From positions 9,755,077 through 9,819,076 of the forward strand of contig JABACO010000002.1 in NCBI GenBank assembly GCA_013339895.1: a stretch of 64,000 bases of DNA. The letters run 5' to 3'. Below, one piece after another: positions 11,695 to 24,106 of the stretch. A program made the position numbers and the translations under genes. How positions within the stretch are numbered: position 1 is the first letter of the stretch; each line of letters starts with the position of its first letter. The notes beneath the pieces are model-generated. The model did no database searches, was not told the DNA's origin, and was given only the letters and a program-made list of their open reading frames with translations. The DNA is from Ephydatia muelleri (taxonomy: Eukaryota > Porifera > Demospongiae > Spongillida > Spongillidae).

Positions 11695-13837
11695 GCAGTT
11701 GTAAATCCTGCACGTGGCATACTAACAGAAGATAATATTGCATGTGATTAGCTACTCTATTGCAAGGTCCAAACATCAGCTGTACTTGGGCATTCTATAA
11801 CGGAAGCGTGCCTGTCGTTACATCATCGTATATATAATTAGTGGCATTTATTGCCAAGTGGTAACTTCAAAAAGGTAGGCGTAATCTCGGACCTAATTGA
11901 CTAGGTAACAAACCTCTTCCACAGGTCGCCATTATAGAGTAGTATCGTGCCCAGACCCATTGCATCGCAGCTGCGAATAGATTACATCACCGCTACGCTT
12001 GACTAATTATAGAGCGCGACTTCTGCTGTGCCTGGTGTTTGGCGCGGCGCACATTTCTGTGACAAGATGTTCCCGCGGAGAGAGTTGCCCCCGCTTTAAA
12101 GACGGCATGGAGCTGACGAAGAGAGTCGCAATTGAGTACACTCGACGGATATGCGCGGGATGGTCGCATAGTTAGAAGTCAAACTCGTTCCCAATACGTT
12201 AATAACCATAAGTTATTGGACAACTGCAATTACAATGCATTATCAAATGTCTGCACGTCCACTTGGAACTTTGTATATACCCATCTTCGCTGTCTGCAAA
12301 TCCTCTTTTGACATACCTGTCATACCAACCCACATACCCGTTTTTTTTCACAGGCGGATCCCTCTATTTTTCTGTTGAAGCACTGTCTTGTTATCATTGC
12401 TTTTATCATTCCTTCCAACAGGTCATCAAAAGCATTATAGCTGCCATCGTTACGTCTCCAACAGGAGGTGGGGGCATTGCTCCGTCTCAAAGACGACCCA
12501 ACTGAACCCAACGCTTTGAAGCATTGATTTGTCTTTGGCATTCTAATAGTGTGGTTTTGTGGTTACAGCATGCTCATCTTATCGCGCCGCGTTCTTCCTG
12601 GATAAAGCTGTCCATGGTAAACACGCGTGTAACTAGCAGCACCAGCTACGTACCCGCGCGGGTAACTTTAAAAACCACTTCTCATTTCACCGTGGAATTT
12701 CTCATTTTAATGCTTAAAAGATTCAAGCATTTCTTGAAAATTATTATCTTTATTATTGTTTACATTCAATTTGAATATTTTATTACAACGGTTTCACTAT
12801 CATGATAGCATAGTTTATTAACGTTGTTGATATTATCCATGCACTCATTGTGTATCTGTAAACAACGTTTCGTCACAATCCATAAAGCCAGCGCTGAGTT
12901 CTTTTTATCGTACACTGCCATTGGGGGTTACGCGACTAAATATTCGTGACGAATCAGCGGTTAAACATGCAGTTTAAACGTAAACACTAGTGCTCTTCGA
13001 GAAATGATTATCGTTTAAATCATAAATAATTATTCTCCATGGTTACAATCACATACCTGATAAACATGATCAATGTGAAAGAGTGGCTCCTAAGTCTCGT
13101 ACACTGTGACAGACCCGCGGCGAATGGTCATGCGTACGCGGGACTGGCGTGGTTACCTTACTAGTTGTTCAGACCTCTGGTTGCTGCTTCGCTTTGAAAA
13201 GCAGATACTGTTCGTTAATTAATGTCTACATGTAAAGGAAAACCCTATTTACCTCGTCTAAGATCTCGGATGATACTACATTATTTCTTGTCCCTCCTGC
13301 ACTTACAAGTAGATCTACAGTATACCTTGCAGACGCAACTAGACACATGCATGTGTAACGCACGAGGTGCAGAGAACTTGCACCACCCATGCGAGTCTTG
13401 AAAGCCGGCAACAGTACGAATTTGCATGACGGATTTATCGGGCAAGATCTCCGTGTGTTTGTACGTTTATCACACATGCATGTGTCAAGTGGCGTCTTCA
13501 TGGTACTTTCCGTCTTTTGTCTTTTGATACATTACATTACACTGTTATGCATGAAGCATCGAAGTCAGATTTGATGCATATATTTTATCCATCAGTCGGG
13601 AAGAATGTCTCAAAGCCTGCAGTTACAGCATTGGGGCCCTCATCTCTTAGGGTACAGGAAGCATCAAACGTTCCATCTGCATTCCACAGAACATTGAAAC
13701 CGAAAGGCAACCCTGTGGCTGCAACAAAGCCAAGAGGGAAAAGTTTCTAACGTAAGCCCCTGCCAAGACAACAATTATCGCTGAAGAACATGCAAATAAT
13801 GGTGGAGAGTAGTAGGCTGAGGAAGTAGGACGAGACA

Positions 13838-14275
13838 ATGCCAGGGACAAACAAATGGAGAACTAGACACCGATCAGGTATTGAAAATGCAGAAGAGGAT
13901 AAAAGTTTAGGGCTAACCGATTTCCTATGCCAGAATCAGGTAGGACTGGGAACAGGACGAGCAACATTTCCTGGTGGCATCAGTACAGAACAATCACGCT
14001 CTTTTGTTGTTCACATTGACATTTCCGATGGTACATTTGGTTCGACCCTCATGGATGAACTGTTTGCCCGGTTGCACTCATGCACATCATGTGACACTCA
14101 AGTGTGGGAGCACAAGGGACGGTCCAGGGCAGCTTTCAGACAGCACCTTTATGGCACCACTATCACAGTGCCAAACAATGATATGTGCTCTGTGCTCCTA
14201 CATGAAGTGTTCCAGTGTATTAGTGACTGCAAACTTATTTGTGTTCTGATTATCGTGTGGGGCTATTATAATTAG
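13838..14275 (+). CDS. Hypothetical frame in delta1, 145 codons
   Basis: Unrecognised open frame, also open in delta2 at 56787-57230 (147 codons). Between the copies many differences change residues, for example the stretches ending STLMD versus SIHMD and ITVPNND versus ISMPHND. That argues against strong purifying selection. An N-terminal polar region is followed by a Cys-containing middle (HSCTSCDTQVWEH) and a hydrophobic tail. No known motif. It may be a decayed exon or chance. Confidence 0.18.
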   Translation: MPGTNKWRTRHRSGIENAEEDKSLGLTDFLCQNQVGLGTGRATFPGGISTEQSRSFVVHIDISDGTFGSTLMDELFARLHSCTSCDTQVWEHKGRSRAAFRQHLYGTTITVPNNDMCSVLLHEVFQCISDCKLICVLIIVWGYYN

Positions 14276-15145
14276 GCAGTATGCTGATGCTATGGCTTTT
14301 GTGCAAATTAATATTAAAAACTAAGGATGAGATTGACAACAACAAAGGAGGCAAGGAGGCTGATACCAAGATCAAGGCATTCATATTATGCTGAGACATG
14401 CGTCGTATAAAAGACACAATGATTCGTGTAATCACAATTAAGAAAAATTCTGTTACAATTAAACCCAACCTGTAAATGAGCTTTGAATTATAATAATACT
14501 TTTCATAACTTGGGAAGAAATTATGTATACTTTCTTGTAATTAAATAAGGTCAAACATATAAATTAATTAATCAGCAGATAGCACCCAATTCAAATTATG
14601 CACAACTATTGAATGTGCAGGCATAATACAATTGATAATTACATTCTCTATGAGAAAGGTAGGATTTGAAGCAATAGGGGTGTAAAAAGCAGTTGTGGCT
14701 AGATAAGAACTCCATCTGCAGTTTAGGTATACAGCAAATACAAAAGTAGACAGTTGCTCATTTATGGCAGGAATGGCTCAATTTTCGGCATTCTTGCATG
14801 GATATTTACATATACATGTTATTGAACATCAGTTTTGATTATGTGCACAGATGGAACGCTCAATTTGCAAAATTAACATCACAGCGCACCTGGCTGAATT
14901 TGCACAAATGATCCACAACCACAGTTTTCAGGCCGGCTCTCAAACGAAACGTTGAGCATATATTGTTAGTGAGCTGAAATTGCACCACTGCTGATATAAT
15001 CTGGAGTTCTACCAACAGCCTCAAGGTCAGTTCTCAAACAGCCTCTCCCCCTATTAGTCTTAGTTATTTATCCAAGGTGTCTTCTCAATAGCCTCTCTCC
15101 TCTCCTAACCACAGTACCTCCAACAGTCAAACACAAATGCACATC

Positions 15146-15146
<1 letters not shown>

Positions 15147-15177
<31 letters not shown>

Positions 15178-15178
15178 A
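15147..15178. repeat. Poly-C tract
   Basis: Run of about 32 C residues followed by ACCCCC. In delta2 the same place (58106-58133) is shorter and interrupted. Length is likely unreliable in assembly. Confidence 0.8.
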
Positions 15179-16641
15179 CCCCCATATCTAAAACACTCTT
15201 AAAACTATAAAGCCTCAGACAGTACTCTCCGTCAGACCTTCAAATGATGATCCCCTGCCCTCTTGCACTCCCCGGTCCCATCTTGTCAGAGTTTGATGGG
15301 CTTTTTTTTTAATGATCCACTTCGTCTTCTGAGGCAACCTACTAAAATGTTACCTGAATTGCAGTAGCAAGTGTAGCATTGTGTAAACTTACCACGGGTG
15401 AAGACCATACTTGTGGCTAGATAACAACTCCACCTGAACACAACGGAACAAGATAAGAACTCCACCTGAACACAACAGGGTCATTCCATGTCACATCATG
15501 TGTTTAGTTTTGCTAGTTTACTTTTGTGGTCAAAAGTTCAACAAGCATTCACAAGTATAGGTCTTGGGGAGTTTAATATTTTACATCCATATATAAGTCC
15601 ATGAGGGCAAATAGATTCACAAAGATCATGAGGATTTGAAACGTGGGTGGCAAAACATGCGATGATTTGGCTTGGATGACCCAACAACAAATAAAAGGTG
15701 AGACAGTGGCTCCTTTATGACAGAAATTCTGGCGATGTACATGTACACTTCGTATATGTTTTGAACACCAGTTTTCACTTTGTGCATAATGGAGCACTCA
15801 TTTGGCAGCGCACTGGGTGGATTATAATGTCTTGACACGCAAATTAATCACAAGAAGCAACTCAACCATTTTTCAGGCTATCAAGCAATATGTTTTTGTT
15901 TTTTTTTTTTGTATAAAGTTGAGCTTTCTTGCCTTTGGAATACATGTATGAGAGATCTGCCAGACTGAACTGAGTTATATCTTGTCTAAAAGAAATCATA
16001 AGGTCTGCACCCATGGTCAAGTTTATGTAGTACAAAACCGCTAATCTGACCCTTAATGTAGTCTACTTGGATGCTTCATGAGCACTCCAACACAGCCGCT
16101 CCCATACCATGGTCTACTCTCAAACAGCCCCCCCCCCCCCTCCCTCTTCTCAACAGCCTCTCCTCTCCTACATCATGATACATGACAACACCCCCATATC
16201 GCCCACACAACACTACATGTAGCACACTCTTAAAACATGACCAGCACAAAAAGCGTACCTAAGGTTAAGTACATGTATACTGCCCGGCCGCAGTATGTGT
16301 GTTGTGTGTGTGTATGTGTGAGTGTGTGTGTTATGGAGAGGTTGCTGCCTCAATTTCAAGCTTGGCTAATTGGTGCATGGTGCTCTGTATATACATATAC
16401 ATTTGCAAATGTGCAAATGTGCATACAGTGCTTTGGGTATGCTGTATCTACCCATCCCAGCTCCAAACACTTAGGGTCATTAATTTTATGCTTTCTGGTC
16501 TCAGCCTCCTCTGCTGCAGCCCCTTCAGACAGGCTTGCTGCTGTTAGGATTGAAGGAATTAAGGGAGAGGTCACTGTGATGTCAAAGGCAGCATGTTTCC
16601 CTCTATCCCAATTGAGGACAAGTACACTGTACATCCGTTGG

Positions 16642-16856
16642 CCAGGTATGGCTTAGGTCAGGTGTAAGACTGCTGCCCGACTCTAACCTCACTCCAAGGT
16701 GGGCAAGATGACACAACTCAACAAACATGTTGCACTGATGACTATGGTGCCAGGTATGGCTTATGTCAGGATAAGACTGCTGCCCAACTCTCTCTACCCT
16801 CACTCCAAGGTGGGCAAGATGGCTGAACTCACCAAACACGTGTACACAGATTATTG
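16642..16856. repeat. About 105-bp tandem duplication present only in delta1
   Basis: The segment starting CCAGGTATGGCTTA and containing CACTCCAAGGTGGGCAAGATG occurs twice here (near 16642 and 16751) but once in delta2 (59575-59670). The two units differ by small changes. Confidence 0.8.
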
Positions 16857-17416
16857 TGGCGAGTGACGACACCTGTTTTACAGGACTAGGGGGAGGAGAT
16901 TAATTAACCACTACTTTGTATTCAAGCTCACAATGAATTTTATTTCACACTGCCAATCAAACACTAGACAGATGACCACAGTGCGGTATGTACTACATTT
17001 CATAATTGCATTAATCTTAAAACCCGATTGGTTGGAAAGCAACTGTGTACGTGTACATGCATGCAACCAGCTTAGCAAAAGGTCATGGCGTGCAGACACT
17101 CATAGAAAAGCCTGTATGTATAAGATCTGAAGATCTGCATATCTCTACCACACACACATGCACATGGCTCTATGTATGTATACCTGTTGCTGCATCCCTA
17201 CAACTTTATTTCCCTCCCCCCCCCTCGCTCATACTAATCGCAGGGCGCACGCAGGTGGGGTTCGAGAGGGTTCGGACGACCCCCCTTTTCATCCAGAGTT
17301 TGGGTGTGGCACGCCACGTCCACGGACCATTGTACATAAGACTATCCCGATAATTAGCCTCATGCGCACGTGACACTCTGCTCTCCGTACGATGAAAAGA
17401 CAAAGCTGCATAACAC

Positions 17417-17449
17417 CATAGATTGAAGACCGTAGATCTTCAATCTATG
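17417..17449. repeat. Perfect hairpin with 13-bp arms
   Basis: CATAGATTGAAGA at 17417-17429 and its reverse complement at 17437-17449, loop of 7 bases. Present unchanged in delta2 (60226-60258). Function unknown. Confidence 0.8.
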
Positions 17450-18977
17450 ATAAGACAAAGTCCTTCTTTTCCAAAAGAGCGCATGTAGAACCTGGTAAGT
17501 AACTACGTACACAGAGAGGGACGTAAATCATGGTTTAAACGTGGGGAGGAGAAGGGGGTGATATTTTACGCATGCCAATAAATTCTTCCGGCTATATAGA
17601 TGATCATGCCGTTGAGGTACCTTCCAAGTCAGAGCAGAGAGAACCAGCTGAAATCGATACTCTGCCTTCCCAATTGCAATCTCCTCCTAACTTAAGTACT
17701 CTAGCATCGATTCATCGACGCTAAATTAGATGTAGACTATACGTATCTAAATTGTTTGTGGGAAAAAATCCTGGCTAGAAGAATGACAGATCCAAGATTA
17801 TTATTCAGCTAAATGTACTATTTCTCAATGAAATAATGTCTTCAAATGGTACAGCACCACTGGGCTTCAGCGGTTCGCGCCGGAAGGGGCACATCCCCCT
17901 CCCGTATCCTCCCCATAGTTGATCCCTTCCTATATGTAACCCCCCTTTTTTAAATCCTGCGTACGCCCCTGAACCTAATATATACACGTACAGTGTATAT
18001 ACCTCGCCTTCCCGTATCCGAACGCCGTTCTCCAAAAGGCTTGTCAATGTGTGGGTGCGTGTGATTATGTATATGTGCGTTGCATGCGTGTGAATGTGCG
18101 TGACACAAAGGGCGATTGAAAGCTTGCATTTGTCTACATGTGAGTGTATGTATATTATGCGTGTGTATTTGTTTCACACGCACGCACATACAATAAAGGT
18201 GGGTTGAAGTTGGGTAGTATGCATGTACAAGCCTTCTTATAGGCATACATGCATAAACGCAAGCGTAATAGGTACACACACGGAGTATAATACGTACTAT
18301 AGTAACTGACCTTGTACTGTATATGAAATAAAAACGTGATTTGAGGTGTCTTGTCTTAGTTATAAATATCTTACAGAAATTATAAAAAGAGCTGTTATTG
18401 TTATTTATGCAAGTAATATTAACTTTTTAAAAACGTGTTTACAAGAATAACGCCATATATGGCATTGGCCGCCATCTTTAATAGTAATCATTGAATCATT
18501 ATATAAATCCGACAGACTTAAGGTAAAAAATATGTTTTCACCACAGTAAAACACACTGGTGTGTAGTGCAAGTGAAAATCCAACAGGAATCAAGATTTAT
18601 AGCTGGTGGAATAATATAATTAAGTCATACTTGTCTAAAGAAAGCACTATATTGCCTAGGAACCAAAATTTTCAATATAAATGGTTCTTTTGTTTAAGAA
18701 TCTAAGGATAGAGGATACTGAACTACAAGACTCCCTTGCCGCAACTGAAGTTTCATCTTGGACTAGTTAGTAATTATCAAGTATAGGTCTTTGCTGTATA
18801 CATTATTAATAGTCCTCATTCTTAAATATTTTACAGAAACAAATCACAAATAATGCACAATAAAATTATAGTTTGTCTTCCTAAATATGGACAACAGAAT
18901 TCATGCGATTGAATCTCAGAAACAAAAAAAGAGTGTAACTTTTACAACTTTGGTGACCGCTCATTTCTCCATATGAG

Positions 18978-19198
18978 CTCTTCCGTGGGCAGCTGCACAA
19001 TATTGCGCCGCAGTGGCTATACAAAAACCATATTGTATTTCTAAGACGTTGTCGTGCTTGTAGACAACAGCACAATGATCAGCGGAAAGGTTTATCGCAT
19101 GTCGAATTTCGCGGTGCTGTTTACAAAGAACGTTTTCCTGCAACGCGGAAAAGCTTATTCCAAACTTTATACCTCAATATTGGCTTCGCCCGAGAGAG
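18978..19198. mobile_element. TTAA-type MITE, delta1 copy a
   Basis: Starts CTCTTCCGTGGGC and ends with the related inverted terminus GGCTTCGCCCGAGAGAG, about 221 bp. The interior shares CAATATTG, CTGCAACGCGGAA and GTAGACAACA with the other family members at 19964, 23385, 61783 and 62759. There is no coding capacity. The TTAA target assignment comes from the cleaner related copy at 40956-41174. Confidence 0.7.
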
Positions 19199-19963
19199 AT
19201 TTAATGTACATGTACAAAGTATCACATTAAAATCATATATATATTTGGGCACACAAATTAAAGGACCAATCCTATGGGCACAGACGACCAATCCTACATG
19301 CGCATGGGGACACGATGCATGAACAGTGGACCAATCAGTTCGTATGGTAGTACAGAGGACCATCCTATATTGGCCACTACATGCATAGCTATGGCTACAT
19401 GCACATGTACATTGGCTACAAGAGCGTGGTTTTCGATCGAGCAACAGCAACGAAAACGCGTCGATTTAATGCTTGATTGTATCGTGTATGGTCGTATGGT
19501 CCTATCAACAATCCCCACACGTTCAATTACGAGCATGCATTCAAGCACAGACGGCCTTATATTCCTGAGAATTTGCAAATGTATGGACATGATCAATTAG
19601 CATCATGAGCATTAATTGAGTGATCCGGCCGCATGGTATTTGAGTACAATACAGTACGGAATTGTTATTGTAGGACATGCAAGCGCTGAGCACGATACAG
19701 TACTGTACATGCATGGGTGAACTTTAAGGTTTCTCGGGTTTCGACTGAATTTTTAATGACACATCAGTTCCAAACCACAGCCTCAAAGTTAAGAACATGG
19801 GCAAATATGGATTTATACTTGTACACACAGTATATCGTGTCCCCATAGGATTGGCCCTCTGCATGTGCATAAAGCAGAAGCATTTCATGGACTCCTACGC
19901 ACAAAGTCAAAACAGAAGTCTTCCACAAGCATTAGCTGGTCAGCTTGCGATGATCGTAATTAA

Positions 19964-20181
19964 CTCTTCCGTGGGCTGCAGCACTTATTGCGCCGCAGCG
20001 TCTATACAAAAACCATTTTGTATTTCTAAGACGTTGTCGTGTTTGCAGACAACACAATGATCAGAGGAAAGGTTTATCGCTTGTCGAATTCGCGGGGTTG
20101 TTTACAAAGAACGTTTTCCTGCAACGCGGAAACGCTTATTCCACATGCACTATACCGCAATATTGGCTTCGCCCGAGAGAG
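19964..20181. mobile_element. TTAA-type MITE, delta1 copy b
   Basis: Preceded directly by TTAA and starts CTCTTCCGTGGGC; ends GCCCGAGAGAG followed by ATTTAA. The following roughly 270 bp also matches the flank of copy a. The two therefore sit in a direct repeat of about 470 bp at 986-bp spacing, with recurring ACCAATCC motifs downstream. Confidence 0.7.
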
Positions 20182-20489
20182 ATTTAATGTACATGTACAA
20201 AGTATTACATTGAATCATATATATATTTCGGCACACAAATTAAAGGACCAATCCTATGGGCACAGGCGACCAATCCTACATGCACATGGGACACGATGCA
20301 TGAACCACTACCAATCAGTTCGTTTAGTACTACAGAGGACCAATCCGTTACCGGCCATTGCATGTATGTACATGTATACATGTACATACATGTACATTGG
20401 CTACATACGCGATCGAGCCACAGCAACGAAAACGTGTCGATTTAATGCTTGATTGCATTGTGCATGGTCGGATGGTCCTGTTATGGCAA

Positions 20490-20640
20490 AAACTATCCTA
20501 CCACAAATTTGTCCTAGGATAAATTTTGGCAGCAAAACTTTATCCCATGGGATAGGAAATTTCTGCTAAAATCTATATCTAGGGTAAATTTTGGCAGCCA
20601 AAATTTATCCTACCTTGCCAAAAATTATCCTAGGTGATTT
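20490..20640. repeat. Cluster of overlapping TTATCC/GGATAA palindromes
   Basis: Several inverted repeats overlap here, the clearest being GGTAAATTTTGGC and GCCAAAATTTATCC separated by one base (about 20583-20610). Related CCTAGGATAA motifs occur at 22123-22133, so the cluster may be one end of an unrecognised element. It is present in delta2 at about 63265-63415. Confidence 0.5.
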
Positions 20641-21544
20641 TAGCTAGACAAATAAACCTGTTCAGGGGTTTTGATAATAATGATAACGACGTGGCCCCCG
20701 ACCTTTGCGGGAGTTTTGTTGTGAAAAGGTAACTAGGCTGACAGAGGGGGATGGTGAAGAGTTTTTAACCTACCAACTACTGTATCAATTAACTCGGTGA
20801 ACTCCATTAACGGCAAGCTAAGTCTATTGTTAGATTGAGTCAAGTGTTGTGCCTTGTTCATCAAAAGGGGAGGGAGGGGGGGGGGGGGGGGGGTAAAGGA
20901 GATTACACTTATGAGAAAAAGAAGAACACATTCTGTACTCCTTCCAATTTCTGAAATACCATTTATGATGTCTGACTTTCAGTGCTAAGTGCTGACTCTG
21001 GTCCTCTGCAATGGCAATGTATAATATAACGTATGGCCTCTTCATTACATGTAAAAACTTCTGACTTTTTTACTCTGGTAAATGGAATGATCTTTTGAGC
21101 TTCCAAGCAATCAACTAGATGTTGGCCTCTCTTTTGTTAGTCACAGTGAGTGGATATCACATCTTGACCATAGCACAGGCTAGTAGCAAAAGCAATGGCA
21201 TTTACACCACAGCCACGCCCATTAATCTGCTTATCCACATTGGCATGGTGGACTGTGTTTGTAGACTGGATGCTATATATGCATCAGTGCACAGATTAGA
21301 TCTGCAATAGATGTATTATCAGAGATAGAACAAAACGTGCCGTCATAAACATTAATATGTGATGGTTTGGTATTAAAGTAGAGAGTGGTTAGATCCATTA
21401 TGCAGTACTTGTACAAAATTATCTTTCATTACCTCAAAGCTTAGATTTGATCCCAGAGTGGTGTACTGTCGTCCTGGAGTAGATGAATGCAATCCACAGA
21501 ATTTACAAGAATGGCAATAAATTGTATTACAGTGTAACATATTA

Positions 21545-21640
21545 CAGTGGCGTAGTTCCTAGCCTTACCCCCCGCCCCGCCCCCCACCCCCCACCCCCCA
21601 CCCCCCACACTTCTCCCCCCCCCCCCCCCCCCCCCCTCCC
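21545..21640. mobile_element. hAT-like terminus followed by C-rich tract
   Basis: CAGTGGCGTAGTTCCTAGCC begins at 21547, a typical hAT-like end, and leads into CCCGCC/CCCACC repeats and a long C run ending near 21636. No matching opposite end or target duplication was found, so this is likely a fragment. Confidence 0.4.
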
Positions 21641-21899
21641 ACGTTAATGTTATTGACCGGCGCTTTCACTACTAGCTAAGTGATACTAACATTTCTCTCA
21701 GTTCATTAATTTTAAAGTACAATTTTTCTACCCCAAAAGCGCTGGCTTCTACACTCTACATGCATGTACATATCCAGAAACAACTAAGCAACTAACCTCG
21801 CGTTCTCCCTTGTCTGCAATACAACTCTCCACTTCGCAGCTCCAACTTCTTTACCTCAACGGAATTTGTCTCTTCAGTGGCGCCGAGGACTGCTACGCA

Positions 21900-22345
21900 T
21901 TAGGTACAGATAAACGCGTGATCATCTAAATCCTCTTCACTTCCTGGAGCGGCCGTGTCCTTATCTTCACTAAGCGCCTCCATTGATGCCTTCGCCAGAT
22001 CTATAAAGTGTTTTTGCACACACGTGGCTTGTTTGGTAGACAGCTGCAAAAATGGTACTTGGGGTTCGGGTTTGGATAAAACAAGGCAGGGTAGGATAAA
22101 TTCTTGCAATCTGCATGGCACCTTATCCTAGGATAAAATGCCAGGGGCTCCAGATGTTGTTGGGGAATGGTCTCTACAGACAAGGTTGCTGTAAAATCAT
22201 TTGTACATGCATCTTCTACGAAATGAGTTTCAGCAACACTGCTGTTATGGCCAGAAAAACTGCCATCTGATTGAGTTTCGCCAGGTAGTTTATAGAATTT
22301 CATGCGACGAGAAGGACAGATCTTATGCTTATTAGTCAGCTGCAA
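21900..22345 (-). pseudogene. Possible frameshifted coding remnant
   Basis: Two overlapping minus-strand frames (22345 to 22001 and 22121 to 21900) have protein-like composition. The first is Ser/Thr/acidic. The second ends in a helical, strongly acidic tail (SMEALSEDKDTAAPGSEEDL) and a stop at 21900. The frames differ by one phase, and the change-over falls close to a TTATCCTAGGATAA palindrome at about 22121-22134. The family is not recognised; it could be one decayed exon or two chance frames. Confidence 0.2.
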
Positions 22346-22619
22346 CGATAGAAACTTTGCAATCAGACTGATTGGAACGCACCGAAGATTGTAGGATCGT
22401 TTTCTTATGTGAGTGGATCGCAGCAGTGCAGACGGAACTTAGACGGCATTTCTTAGTGCAAAAAACGAGCTCGGGCAAAAAACGTGCAAGTCAGCCCATA
22501 ACGTGTATGTTCATTGTGCGTTTTTGCGCGCAAAGAACCTTTGTTAGCAAGCTCCGAATGCTTGAGCGGGCAATGATATACTATAGTGCCACACCCACTT
22601 ATGTGTTTTGCTAGCGGTT

Positions 22620-23084
22620 AATTATCGCCTTTGTCAGGATTCTTACTTCAGCACAATGCAGTTCAATAACACCTTGGCATTCCATCTAGCAATCTTGAAC
22701 ATAGGACACCAAGACTAGGTACTTAATATTGCTTCAAGAAAAATGAGAAAAAAGTGTCCGTTTATAATTGGTAGTAAAATCTAGGCTTCAAATTGATATT
22801 GGCACTTACTTTTCTGTTCCTAAGCTGATCGAATTTGAACAATAGGAAGGTAGCTATAGATGCCAGCTGTGCATGTTTAAAAAAAGGTCACAGAAGCTCT
22901 TACGTAGAAAAAGATAATAGTTACATAAGTGGTTAGAATTGTGGTCAACTCATAACTCATGAAATCATCGAAGTCAAGAGTTAATAATTTACATTGTTAG
23001 TATGTTTAGTTCATGGATATATTTTGTTTCTGAAAATCAGACACATGTGTGATGGATTGGTTAAGATTGACCCACCGTGGGATC
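22620..23084. other. Intergenic, nothing recognised
   Basis: AT-rich sequence without a persuasive frame, RNA gene or repeat structure. Confidence 0.5.
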
Positions 23085-23640
23085 GTTATTGTAGGACATG
23101 CAAGCGCTGAGCACGATACAGTACTGTACATGCATGGGTGAACTTTAAGGTTTCTCGGGTTTCGACTGAATAGACAATCACACATCAGTTCCAAACCACA
23201 GCCTCAAAGTTAAGAACATGGGCAAATATGGATTTATACTTGTACACACAGTATATCGTGTCCCCATAGGATTGGCCCTCTGCATGTGCATATAGCAGAA
23301 GCATTTCATGGACTCCTACGCACAAAGTCAAAACAGAAGTCTTCCACAAGCATTAGCTGGTCAGCTTGCGATGATCGTAATTAACTCTTCCGTGGGCAGC
23401 AGCACTTATTGCGCCGCGGCTATACAAAATTTCTAAGACGTATCGTGTTTGCAGACAACACAATGATCAGAGGAAAGGTTTATCGCTTGTCGAATTCGCG
23501 GTGTTGTTTACAAAAACGTTTTCCTGCAACGCGGAAAACGCTTATTTCACACTTTATACCGCAATATTGGCTTCGCCTGAGAGAGATCTAGATTTAATGT
23601 ACATGTACAAAGTATCACATTGAATCCTACATGTATATGT
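23085..23640. repeat. Third copy of the delta segment 19661-20240
   Basis: Direct repeat of 19661-20240 starting GTTATTGTAGGACATGCAAG and including one MITE copy (23385-23585). It is followed by short CACATTGAATCCTATATATG-type tandem units up to about 23730. Confidence 0.8.
23385..23585. mobile_element. TTAA-type MITE, internal deletion copy
   Basis: Starts CTCTTCCGTGGGC right after TTAA (23381-23384) and ends CGCCTGAGAGAG. It is about 17-20 bp shorter than its relatives through small internal deletions. Confidence 0.68.
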
Positions 23641-24052
23641 ATCACATTGAATCCTATATATGTGTATCACCTATATAGTATATGTATCACATTGAATCCT
23701 ATATATATGTATCGCATTGAATCCTATCGTGAGCATTGATTGAGTGATCCGGCCGCATGGTATGAGTACAATGTACGGAATTGAAGCTACATGTTATTGT
23801 AGCGCTGAGCACGATACAGTACATGCATGAGTGCACTTTAAGATTCCTCGTGTTTCGACTGAATAGACAATCAAACATCAGTTCCAAGTAAACCCCCCTC
23901 CCACCCACCCCCGTCGGCCACAAAATTCGATCAGATTCTTTTACACCAGGAAACTGGCTGCCACATTCGGCACACGTGGTACCGGTAACGACCGTACAGC
24001 CATGCATGCATGCACGCACGCCCACGTGCTTTTTCCGCCTATTTGCGTAGAA

Positions 24053-24058
24053 TATAAA
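24053..24058 (+). promoter_or_regulatory. TATA box of the lectin gene
   Basis: TATAAA lies 54 bp upstream of the predicted start codon at 24107. A start site about 30 bp downstream would leave a 5' leader of roughly 25 bases. CACGTG occurs at 24023-24028. Confidence 0.6.
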
Positions 24059-24106
24059 CTTGGATCCCGATCAGCTTGTTACATTCGTTCCCCAGCAGAA
24101 AGCAAA

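Larger units (their letters stand above)
9306..13394. repeat. Duplicated block beta, tandem copy 2 (lacks both hAT insertions)
   Basis: Follows beta1 head-to-tail at 9305/9306. It preserves the empty sites of both hAT-like elements (11218-11225 and about 11272). It also carries about 106 bp at 12667-12772 and about 13 bp near 12600 that are missing from both beta1 and beta3. This copy continues without a break into block delta1 at 13394, so it has the ancestral right-hand junction. Confidence 0.92.
13395..21220. repeat. Duplicated block delta, copy 1
   Basis: Collinear with 56348-64000. The second copy is cut by the window edge at a point matching about 21216, so the true end is not seen. 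The block contains homopolymer C/G tracts (15147-15178, 16126-16141, 20876-20893), two copies of a TTAA-type MITE, a 13-bp-arm hairpin at 17417-17449 and a hAT-like terminus near 17945-17972 (CGTACGCCCCTG read outward). It has no convincing gene. Part of it (about 15000-16260) has a divergent third copy at 26230-27205. Confidence 0.9.
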
